The translations under genes were made by a program, and so were the position numbers. A model generated the notes under the pieces. That model did not search any database and was not told where the DNA came from. It saw only the letters and a list, made by a program, of their open reading frames with translations. Source: Porticoccaceae bacterium (lineage in GTDB: Bacteria; Pseudomonadota; Gammaproteobacteria; Pseudomonadales; Porticoccaceae). From it: a DNA stretch of 12,620 nucleotides. The stretch spans positions 1-12,620 of the forward strand of contig JAHRWI010000159.1 of the NCBI GenBank assembly GCA_019090225.1. The letters run 5' to 3'. Positions 7,322-12,620 of the stretch are shown one piece after another. How positions within the stretch are numbered: position 1 is the stretch's first letter; each line of letters opens with the position of its first letter.

Positions 7322-8305
7322 ATGAAAACAAAAATAGCGTCTTACTTATTATCTTCCGCCCTCGCGGCAAGCCTTACCCTCTTGAACCACACTGCCCTGG
7401 CAAACCCCGATTTGGGGGAAAACAACTGGGCCTGGGGCAAGGATGACGTACTCGGCGCTGGCAACCTGATGACCGCCAACAGTATTAAGGCTGCCTTGAT
7501 GGCCGTTGAAAGCGGTCAGATTATCGAACTGTCCCACGACGTGGCGATGGGTGCGCCTCATATATCGCCCATCCAGACGCCCTACGTCATGACCCTGTCG
7601 CGCACTTCAAAAAATATGGAAGGTTTTTTGCGCGATAACATGGGTGCCACCAACGACATCGGTTTTTATCTCGAACGTATAGAAATGACCACCCATGTCA
7701 GCACCCATATTGATGCCCTGGGCCACGTCACTATTGCTGCAGAACTCTACAACGGTCTTGACCGCGAGCAAGCGGCCTCAGATACCGGTTTGAATCATAA
7801 TGGTATAGACAAGTCACCGCCTTTTATCGCCACAGGTATTCTCATTGATGTTGCTGCCTACAAGGGGGTTGATAACCTTGAACCCGGTTATGCAATCACC
7901 CCCGCAGACTTGCAGGGCGCACTAAAACAACAGGGCACCAGCATACCCAAAGGCGCCATCGTATATATCCATACCGGCTGGGGTAAAAACTTTACGGCCA
8001 AACCACAGCACTACGCCCACACGGGCCCCGGCATTGGTCTCGCAGCTTCGAAGTGGCTGGCATCAAAAAATGTTGTTGCGATTGGCGCGGACAACATGGC
8101 CCTGGAAGTCACTCCCGGTGAAGATTCAAAAGTGGTCTTCCCCGTCCATCAACATCTCCTGGTCAAACAGGGTATCTACATTATTGAGAACGTAAAAACT
8201 GATGAGCTGGCCGCCAAAAAGCGCTACCAGACCACGACTATCATGCTGCCTACCAAGTTTCGCGGCGCGACTGGCACACCCTTGAGGATTATTGCGCTGT
8301 ACTAA
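7322..8305 (+). CDS. Exported cyclase-family protein (kynurenine-formamidase-like)
   Basis: This 327-residue protein has a Sec signal peptide (KTKIASYLLSSALAASLTLL, then HTALA) with predicted cleavage after Ala27. The mature part belongs to the cyclase family PF04199, which includes bacterial kynurenine formamidase and other metal-dependent amide, ester or lactone hydrolases. The metal motif HxGTHxDxxxH is present as HVSTHIDALGH (125-135), with His125, His129, Asp131 and His135 kept and Ser127 replacing the usual Gly. IYIHTGWGKNF (216-226) and HTGPGIGLAASKWLA (238-252) are further family blocks. It is larger than KynB (about 210 residues) and exported, so tryptophan breakdown is unlikely; a ring-opening hydrolase in the periplasm is more plausible. 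No strong Shine-Dalgarno precedes the ATG. The gene ends inside a 25-bp duplication. Confidence 0.9.
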   Translation: MKTKIASYLLSSALAASLTLLNHTALANPDLGENNWAWGKDDVLGAGNLMTANSIKAALMAVESGQIIELSHDVAMGAPHISPIQTPYVMTLSRTSKNMEGFLRDNMGATNDIGFYLERIEMTTHVSTHIDALGHVTIAAELYNGLDREQAASDTGLNHNGIDKSPPFIATGILIDVAAYKGVDNLEPGYAITPADLQGALKQQGTSIPKGAIVYIHTGWGKNFTAKPQHYAHTGPGIGLAASKWLASKNVVAIGADNMALEVTPGEDSKVVFPVHQHLLVKQGIYIIENVKTDELAAKKRYQTTTIMLPTKFRGATGTPLRIIALY

Positions 8306-8333
8306 GAAGAGGATTATTGCGCTGAATGATCCA
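8284..8333. repeat. 25-bp tandem micro-duplication at cyclase 3' end
   Basis: GAGGATTATTGCGCTG occurs at 8284-8299 and again at 8309-8324, exactly 16 of 16 bases, offset by 25. The first copy encodes the C-terminus of the cyclase (RIIAL); the second lies just past its TAA. The remaining nine bases of each unit have diverged. The shift of 25 puts the second copy in another frame. It is best explained as an old slippage or unequal crossover. Confidence 0.8.
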
Positions 8334-8460
8334 AAGTTTTGGGCCAGTTAGGTGGCCAGGCAAGAAAGTTATTTGCCTACAACTTTATTCCTTTTCGTCT
8401 ATAGTCTATTCAATAAAATTGTTTCTAGCATGACCCATTCAACACAACACAGAGGGTGAT

Positions 8461-9555
8461 ATGACCAGGGTTCACAGATCGACCAATACAAAAATGCGCT
8501 TAATAAGCAGCATTATTGCTGTGTTATTTATCACCTCTGGCGTGGCTTGTTCTGAAGCCGAAAAAAGCCAGGAGCAAGGCTATCAGGCACCTCGTAATTC
8601 GCAGGGACATCCAGACTTGCAAGGGACCTGGGATTTTCGCACACTCACCCCACTTGAACGCCCTCTTGAGTTAGGTGACGAGGCAGTATTCTCCGCAGAA
8701 CAGGCAGAGGAGTTTCGTCAAAAAACGGTGGCGAGTCATGATGTTGATAAGCAAAGGGATATCCCGGCCGAATTCGATGTTGAAGGGGCTTACAACACTT
8801 TCTGGTGGGATTTTGGTACTGAAATGAACGAGGATCGGCGCACATCGCTGATTGTCGATCCACCTAATGGTCGTCTGCCTGAGCTTACGCCACAAGCTCG
8901 CGAAGATATGAAAAGAAACCTTCTGCATACCCCACCGGTAAGAGTATTTGGCTCACTGGGAGAAGTGACATTTCGACCCAAAGGTCCTGAGGCGCTGGGG
9001 CTTTCCGAACGTTGCCTGGTGGGATTCAATGCCGGCCCACCACTGATACCGAGCGCCTATAACAATAACATCCGAATTGTACAGGCTCCCGGCCACGTTG
9101 TTTTATTCACCGAGATGATTCACGACGCCCGTATTATCTTCATGGATGACAGCTCACACTTACCGAAGGACATTGAAAAGTGGTCTGGCGATTCAAGAGG
9201 CCATTGGGACGAGGATACCCTGGTTATCGAAACCAAAAATTTCACAGATAAGACGCCGGTCTACCAGATGCCCATTAACCTGGCAGATCTGTCTCTGAAC
9301 GGTGTAGTAGGTAGAGGCAGGGATTTCCACCTGACCGAGCGTTTAACGCGAATCAGTGATTCTCGTCTACTCTATGAATACACCATTGACGACCCCAACA
9401 CCTTCGCAAAACCCTTTACCGTGGCAATACCGATGAAAGCGACTGAAGATCAGATGTTTGAATATGCCTGTCACGAAGGGAACTACTCGATGGCGGGCAT
9501 GTTGAAAGGCGCTCGAACTCTCGAGAAAGAAGCGGCTATTGCCGCTCAAAATTAG
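8461..9555 (+). CDS. Putative exported lipoprotein of an uncharacterised family
   Basis: This 364-residue protein begins with a basic N-terminus, a hydrophobic stretch (13-27) and Cys30 in TSGVAC. That fits a relaxed lipobox, although Gly at -3 is unusual. AGAGGG at 8451-8456 supports the ATG at 8461; an in-frame ATG at residue 12 would give a more standard signal length. After the signal come GHPDLQGTW (49-57), RCLVGFNAGPP (184-194), HDARIIFMDD (221-230), GHWDEDTLVIETKNFTDKT (247-265) and EYACHEGNYSM (334-344). I recognise these as conserved blocks of a protein type that recurs in acidobacteria and marine proteobacteria, but I know of no assigned function. It is the last gene before the terminator and 155 bp after the cyclase gene. 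Two conserved cysteines (185, 337) could form a disulfide in the periplasm. Confidence 0.78.
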   Translation: MTRVHRSTNTKMRLISSIIAVLFITSGVACSEAEKSQEQGYQAPRNSQGHPDLQGTWDFRTLTPLERPLELGDEAVFSAEQAEEFRQKTVASHDVDKQRDIPAEFDVEGAYNTFWWDFGTEMNEDRRTSLIVDPPNGRLPELTPQAREDMKRNLLHTPPVRVFGSLGEVTFRPKGPEALGLSERCLVGFNAGPPLIPSAYNNNIRIVQAPGHVVLFTEMIHDARIIFMDDSSHLPKDIEKWSGDSRGHWDEDTLVIETKNFTDKTPVYQMPINLADLSLNGVVGRGRDFHLTERLTRISDSRLLYEYTIDDPNTFAKPFTVAIPMKATEDQMFEYACHEGNYSMAGMLKGARTLEKEAAIAAQN

Positions 9556-9575
9556 AGGTATTAATGAGCCAAACA

Positions 9576-9601
9576 GGGGGTCGCAACCGCCCCTTTTATT
9601 T
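9576..9601 (+). terminator. Rho-independent terminator after the lipoprotein gene
   Basis: GGGGG (9576-9580) pairs with the CCCC block (9590-9593) plus one more C across a bulged G. The loop is about seven bases, and the stem is followed directly by TTTTATTTTG. It starts 21 bases after the lipoprotein stop and ends the transcription unit that may begin near 4639. Confidence 0.65.
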
Positions 9602-9604
9602 TGA

Positions 9605-9718
9605 TTATCGAACGATCTCAGCTTTACAAATCAACGCACGATCTGTCTCAATCGCGTTATCTACAATCGGCTTACGCCCTCCAGCGCCCTTCAAGTTATA
9701 CGAGGCAATCGAGGCCAT
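9605..9718 (-). pseudogene. Small open frame, probable gene-end relic
   Basis: A 37-residue frame (ATG at 9718, TAA at 9607-9605) has a protein-like composition: MASIASYNLKGAGG, then RKPIVDNAIETDRALICKAE. The frame stays open upstream past the ATG to about 9748, overlapping the neighbouring relic in another frame, and no ribosome binding site precedes the ATG. It reads more like the end of a lost gene than a functional small protein. A loose likeness to the ends of DUF1330/Dabb-type domains (residues such as A-x-E-x-x-R-x-L-I) is only a guess. Confidence 0.3.
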
Positions 9719-9735
9719 CAAGGAGGGATAACGGT

Positions 9736-10053
9736 TTATTGTAGGTTGCTACCTTCTAAATTTATACTCGCCGTGTTTTCGAGATAGAGCGCGTTAACGT
9801 CAGGTATCAAATGCAGGATGTAAGATCCGGCCCCTTTTTCATTAACGCCTTCATCGGTAACCACGAACATCGAATTGGTGCGCCCATCGGAGACCCAATA
9901 GGCACCGCCTCCGTAATCACCGAGGTGATAACCTTTTGTGCCGATGACGGGCTCGCCAAAGTTAGTATCCCCGGCGTAGATCTGAGGGCCAACGAACACG
10001 GTCAAACAGATCGCGCCTATCATTCCCAGTATCCTGGTGACTAATTGCCCCAT
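9736..10053 (-). pseudogene. Truncated metallo-beta-lactamase-fold hydrolase, N-terminal relic
   Basis: The 105-residue frame starts with a signal peptide (about residues 1-28, LGMIGAICLTVFVGPQIYAG). FGEPVIGTKGYHLG (32-45) and AYWVSDGRTNSMFVVTDEGV (51-70) then match the N-terminal beta-sandwich of exported MBL-fold hydrolases. In such proteins the next residues are normally IVVDAP and, later, the HxHxDH metal site. Here the match stops at Val70 and 35 unrelated residues (NEKGAGSYILHLIPDVNAL and onward) lead to a stop; there is no metal site. The stretch IPDVNALYLEN might derive from a distal part of the same gene, which would mean an internal deletion. No good ribosome binding site is seen at the ATG. 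The protein cannot be an active hydrolase; a short exported product is possible. Confidence 0.65.
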
Positions 10054-10130
10054 CTGTTTTAACCATTTGCCTCGAACCAGCCCGCCTACTAGCTGTCACC
10101 CTATAGCAAGTCCTAAACTAAGAAGTAGGT

Positions 10131-10256
10131 CTAGCTAATCGCCACCGTGACAATCGAGTAAAGTATGTACGTCAAAACGATGATGCCCAACGCACTATAG
10201 CGATAATTGGTAATCGCCTGGTCTTCGACATTGCATATACCGTTGCATTTATTCAT
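10131..10256 (-). CDS. Small single-pass membrane protein, 41 residues
   Basis: This gene is too short for most gene callers. ATG at 10256, TAG at 10133-10131, 41 residues. AAGGA (10268-10264) lies seven bases before the ATG, an ideal ribosome binding site. The N-terminus carries a Cys-x3-Cys (MNKCNGICNVEDQ, Cys4 and Cys8) and two basic residues, Lys3 and Arg19. A hydrophobic helix follows from about residue 22 to the end (ALGIIVLTYILYSIVTVAIS). By the positive-inside rule the N-terminus should be cytoplasmic, which would place the two cysteines inside. The gene is divergent from the LysR regulator, with 158 bp between the start codons, so it may be that regulator's target. I do not recognise a family. 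The strong ribosome binding site and clean domain layout argue against a chance frame. Confidence 0.62.
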   Translation of the reverse strand: MNKCNGICNVEDQAITNYRYSALGIIVLTYILYSIVTVAIS

Positions 10257-10286
10257 TTCAATATCCTTAGATGTATGTGTGAGTTA

Positions 10287-10338
10287 TTCCGGTAGCAGTG
10301 GGTGGGTTAGATTTCGGTATTTAGCTGTTACCCCGGAA
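10287..10338. promoter_or_regulatory. Imperfect inverted repeat in the LysR divergent region
   Basis: TTCCGGTAGCAG (10287-10298) is matched by CTGTTACCCCGGAA (10325-10338) on the other strand: 11 of 12 bases pair, with two extra bases in the right arm. The arms are 26 bases apart. The repeat lies between the divergent small membrane protein and lysR-type genes, where a regulator site is expected. Function is inferred from place only. Confidence 0.35.
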
Positions 10339-10391
10339 TGGCAGTCAGACTACGCCTGCAACTAATATGTGTAAATCGTCTGTATCTGCAT

Positions 10392-10401
10392 CATAGCTAT
10401 G
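10392..10401. promoter_or_regulatory. Perfect palindrome just before the LysR start
   Basis: CATAGCTATG is a perfect 10-bp palindrome ending 13 bases before the LysR start codon. That position would suit autorepression, which is common for LysR regulators. It is short enough to occur by chance. Confidence 0.3.
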
Positions 10402-10414
10402 CAATAATGCATGG

Positions 10415-11290
10415 ATGAGTGATTGGGATGATTTGCGATATTTTCTTGCCGTGGCCAGAAATGGAACGGTTTCTGGTGCTTCTGTTGATTTAAAGGTAAA
10501 CCAGTCAACCGTTTCCCGGCGCATAAGCGCATACGAAAAACAACATGACGTGCGTTTGTTTGAACGCTTGCCCAGTGGTTACGTAATGACCCAGGCGGCG
10601 GAAAATATTTACCAGCACGCCCTGGAGATAGAAGCACGAAACCAGATCGTTGAGCGCGAACTATTCGGTCGTGACACGCGGCTGCAGGGTAAGCTTTGTA
10701 TAACCGCCTTACATAGCATGGCCGACCGACTGTTATTACCGCACCTTGAGGAGTTCCGAAATCTTTACCCAGACATTGAGCTGGAGTTGTTACTCACCAC
10801 GGAAATCAGAGATCTCGGGGCAAGAGAGGCAGATATCGCCCTGCGCGGCACCAATAATCCACCCGACCACCTGGTGGGTAAAAAAGTCGCCAACTTCGGC
10901 AGGGGTATTTATACCTCAGCAAAGTATCAGGCTCGGCGACTGCAACGTCATGAACTCATTCTTTGGCGCAATGATCCACAACCCGATTGGGCGGCGAAGT
11001 ATTTTCCAGATGCCCAAATAGCCCTCCGAGTCGATGATGTCATTACCTTGCAGGAAGCGGTGTATAAAGGCCTGGGTATAGCCAGGTTACCTTGCTGGGT
11101 AGCGGATACTGGAACATCGGCCCTGACCCGGCTTGATCTGGAAGATGAGCCCACCGGCTGGGGCTTGTGGGTACTGATCCACGCCGACCTACGCAGCACC
11201 GCTCGCGTGCGAGTATGCCGAGATTTCCTGATCGATAAGCTCTCCGCCCACAAAGATTTGATAGCGGGCAAACGCTCTACTTACCTGTAG
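10415..11290 (+). CDS. LysR-family transcriptional regulator
   Basis: The 291-residue product has the LysR layout. The N-terminal winged helix-turn-helix (PF00126) opens WDDLRYFLAVARNGTVSGAS and has the recognition helix in VNQSTVSRRISAYEKQ (28-43), then VRLFER (46-51). A linker helix to about residue 90 is followed by a substrate-binding-like effector domain (PF03466, about 92-285), with LQGKLCITA (89-97) at its start. The ATG at 10415 has no Shine-Dalgarno; an out-of-frame ATG four bases upstream would encode only three codons before a TGA that overlaps this start. Initiation may be leaderless or coupled. LysR proteins often control a divergent neighbour, here the 41-residue membrane protein, or the downstream dehydrogenases. 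The inducer is unknown. Confidence 0.93.
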   Translation: MSDWDDLRYFLAVARNGTVSGASVDLKVNQSTVSRRISAYEKQHDVRLFERLPSGYVMTQAAENIYQHALEIEARNQIVERELFGRDTRLQGKLCITALHSMADRLLLPHLEEFRNLYPDIELELLLTTEIRDLGAREADIALRGTNNPPDHLVGKKVANFGRGIYTSAKYQARRLQRHELILWRNDPQPDWAAKYFPDAQIALRVDDVITLQEAVYKGLGIARLPCWVADTGTSALTRLDLEDEPTGWGLWVLIHADLRSTARVRVCRDFLIDKLSAHKDLIAGKRSTYL

Positions 11291-11367
11291 ATAGCTCCGT
11301 TCTCGCACATACAATATCCGACACCACCTACTCAGCCATTTTTATTCACGGTAATTAGCCTAGCATT

Positions 11368-11382
11368 TTGACCTCAGGTTAA
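11368..11382. promoter_or_regulatory. Palindromic operator candidate overlapping the -35
   Basis: TTGACCTCAGGTTAA is a 7-1-7 inverted repeat with one mismatched pair. It covers the whole -35 element, so a protein bound here would block RNA polymerase. The regulator is unknown. The short compact symmetry is more like a TetR, GntR or MarR site than a typical LysR site. Confidence 0.4.
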
Positions 11383-11396
11383 AGGGGTACTATGCT
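11368..11396 (+). promoter_or_regulatory. Sigma-70-type promoter for the dehydrogenase genes
   Basis: TTGACC (11368-11373, five of six -35 bases) and TATGCT (11391-11396, four of six -10 bases) are separated by exactly 17 bases. A transcript from about 11403 would have a leader near 130 bases before the ATG at 11532. It is the best promoter match in the window. Confidence 0.6.
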
Positions 11397-11531
11397 CCCT
11401 GAACATTTCTCTCGATAGATTCGCGCCGTGCTGACCATCAAGTGCTAGCCAACAAGTTCTATCCACCATAAGAAAAACAAGCGTGCGGCGAGTTTTTTCA
11501 ATTAACTACAACGACAACCAAAGGAAATAAC

Positions 11532-12404
11532 ATGAAAGACGTAAACGGAAAAGTGGCATTCGTCACCGGTGCCGCTAGCGGCATGGGCCTGGGTATGGCT
11601 CGGGCCTTTTCGGAAGCAGGCATGAAGGTCATGCTCGCTGATATAGAAGCTGGGCCGCTACAGGAACAGGTCGATGACCTCAAAGCCAAAGGCGGCGATG
11701 TTGCGGGCGTGGTGCTTGATGTCACCAAGCGCGAGGATGTACTGGCCGCTGCACAAAAAACTATCGATACTTTTGGCAAGATGCATGTACTCAGCAACAA
11801 TGCGGGCATTGGCGTCTTTGGCAAAAGCGAAACCTGCCGAATGAGTAACTGGGAATGGGTAGTGGACGTCAACCTGTGGGGCGTGGTTCATGGCCTGCAG
11901 GCTTTTGTACCCTTAATTAATTCCCATGGTGAAGGCGGTCATGTGGTCAGCACTGCATCCATGGCGGGCATGGTCGGCTTAGCTGGCGCGGGGCCATACA
12001 ATGCCACCAAGTTTGCTGTGGTTGGCATTATGGAAACCATGATGGCGGAAAATCGTAAAACCGACCTGGGTATATCGGTATTGTGCCCGGGTGCGGTCGC
12101 CACCAATATCGCCTCCTCCACCCGTAATCGACAGGACGAATACGGTGGTGCAGCGCCCCCCAGTGAGAAAGAAAGCATTGCCGATGTCTTAGCCGGGGGA
12201 TTGCATCCCGACGCGGTCGGCAGGCAGGTGCTGGAAGCCATTATCGATAACCAGGCCTATATTTTCACCGATCCAAGCATGCGTAAAATGGTTGAATCCC
12301 GTCACAAACGTCTGATGGCCGGTTACGATTGGGCCGATAATTGCGAGGCTCTAAATGAGGAGCAGCAAGCGGGCGGTTTGCCCAGTGGTCTACTAGGTAA
12401 CTGA
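11532..12404 (+). CDS. Short-chain dehydrogenase/reductase (SDR), first of a tandem pair
   Basis: This 290-residue classical SDR (PF00106/PF13561) has the nucleotide-binding TGAASGMG (12-19), Asp37 at the end of strand 2 (MLADIE), Asp63 (VLDVT) and NNAG (89-92). The catalytic tetrad is Asn114 (VDVNLWG), Ser143, Tyr156 and Lys160 (YNATK). Asp37 favours NAD over NADP. LCPGAVATNI (184-193) is the usual P-G block. It is about 40 residues longer than minimal SDRs, the extra being a C-terminal tail (PSMRKMVESRHKRLM onward). AAGGA at 11521-11525, six bases before the ATG, supports the start. The reaction is oxidation of an alcohol or reduction of a ketone; substrate unknown. A close paralogue begins 103 bp downstream. 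Confidence 0.94.
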   Translation: MKDVNGKVAFVTGAASGMGLGMARAFSEAGMKVMLADIEAGPLQEQVDDLKAKGGDVAGVVLDVTKREDVLAAAQKTIDTFGKMHVLSNNAGIGVFGKSETCRMSNWEWVVDVNLWGVVHGLQAFVPLINSHGEGGHVVSTASMAGMVGLAGAGPYNATKFAVVGIMETMMAENRKTDLGISVLCPGAVATNIASSTRNRQDEYGGAAPPSEKESIADVLAGGLHPDAVGRQVLEAIIDNQAYIFTDPSMRKMVESRHKRLMAGYDWADNCEALNEEQQAGGLPSGLLGN

Positions 12405-12439
12405 ACTAGAATTTAAATCAACCAAGTTTCAAACCCAAC

Positions 12440-12491
12440 GCGGGGCGCTTAAAGTCCCGCATCACTTAAGCTAGGAGGCGTCTGTACTAGC
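12440..12491 (+). promoter_or_regulatory. Overlapping hairpins between the two dehydrogenase genes
   Basis: Three stems can form. Stem A is GCGGGGC (12440-12446) with GTCCCGC (12454-12460), seven pairs including one G-T. Stem B is GCTTAAAGT (12447-12455) with ACTTAAGC (12464-12471), eight pairs and one bulge. A and B share bases and cannot coexist. Stem C is GCTAG (12470-12474) with CTAGC (12487-12491). No T-run follows, so none is a standard terminator. AGGAGG (12473-12478) lies partly in stem C, 29 bases before the next start codon. Confidence 0.4.
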
Positions 12492-12507
12492 AGGCGATGT
12501 AAGTAAT

Positions 12508-12620
12508 ATGCAAGATGTAAAAGGCAAAGTAGCATTTATCACTGGTGGGGCAAGCGGCATGGGCCTCGGTATGGCCCGTTCATTTGCAGCAGCCGGTATG
12601 AAAGTCATGATTGGCGATAT
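12508..12620 (+). CDS. Short-chain dehydrogenase/reductase (SDR), second of the pair (partial)
   Basis: Only the first 37 codons are inside the window. They encode MQDVKGKVAFITGGASGMG and onward, with the NAD-binding TGGASGMG and Asp37 at the end of strand 2 (MIGD). The visible part is identical to the first dehydrogenase at 28 of 37 residues, which marks a tandem duplication. The perfect ribosome binding site AGGAGG (12473-12478) is 29 bases from the ATG, too far for normal use; no in-frame start lies nearer. A start-stop ATGTAA sits between them at 12497-12502. Which dehydrogenase keeps the ancestral role cannot be told. Confidence 0.9.
   Translation, partial: MQDVKGKVAFITGGASGMGLGMARSFAAAGMKVMIGD

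Noticed and set aside
8373..8419. Promoter before the lipoprotein gene (TTGCCT with TATAGT, or TTTTCG with TAAAAT)
   Set aside because: The first pair has a 21-base spacer and the second has only three matching -35 bases.
9811..10044. 77-residue + strand frame opposite the MBL relic
   Set aside because: It is the antisense of a frame with a clear signal peptide and MBL-like N-terminus; no family resemblance of its own.

Overview
The window looks like a chromosomal stretch from a Gram-negative bacterium, most likely a marine gammaproteobacterium. This is inferred from secreted and lipoprotein-type signals, Shine-Dalgarno-led genes, moderate base composition and a gene mix typical of aerobic marine heterotrophs; it was not tested by any search. 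Most genes are accessory catabolic types. No rRNA, tRNA, CRISPR array or intact mobile element was seen.

Layout. 1-536 (-): most of a DUF445 membrane protein, cut by the window edge. 537-908: a 372-bp gap with short tandem repeats and a G-poor leader. 909-3061 (+): a CaiB/BaiF CoA-transferase and an enoyl-CoA hydratase/isomerase, a pair suited to activating and processing an acyl-CoA. 3134-4339 (-): a PLP aminotransferase, convergent with that pair. 4373-4585 (-): a degraded fragment resembling the C-terminal helix-turn-helix of a REP-associated (Y1) transposase. 4694-9555 (+): alpha/beta-hydrolase, exported TPR protein, exported cyclase-family (kynurenine-formamidase-like) hydrolase and a putative lipoprotein, ending in a Rho-independent terminator. 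9605-10053 (-): relics, including the N-terminal end of an exported metallo-beta-lactamase-fold hydrolase that has lost its catalytic part. 10131-10256 (-): a 41-residue single-pass membrane protein with a good ribosome binding site, divergent from a LysR regulator (10415-11290, +). 11532-12620 (+): two tandem paralogous short-chain dehydrogenases, the second cut by the window edge, behind a well-formed sigma-70-type promoter that overlaps a palindrome.

How it fits together (inference). The acyl-CoA pair, the hydrolases and the dehydrogenases look like parts of one or more degradation routes for an organic acid, ester or alicyclic compound. At least three products of the 4694-9555 block are exported or membrane-anchored, so part of that route may run in the periplasm. 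The substrate cannot be read from the sequence.

The least expected items are the small membrane protein facing LysR, a 13-bp tandem repeat that starts exactly on a stop codon, the transposase and metallo-hydrolase relics, a 25-bp micro-duplication at the end of the cyclase gene, and competing hairpins between the two dehydrogenase genes.
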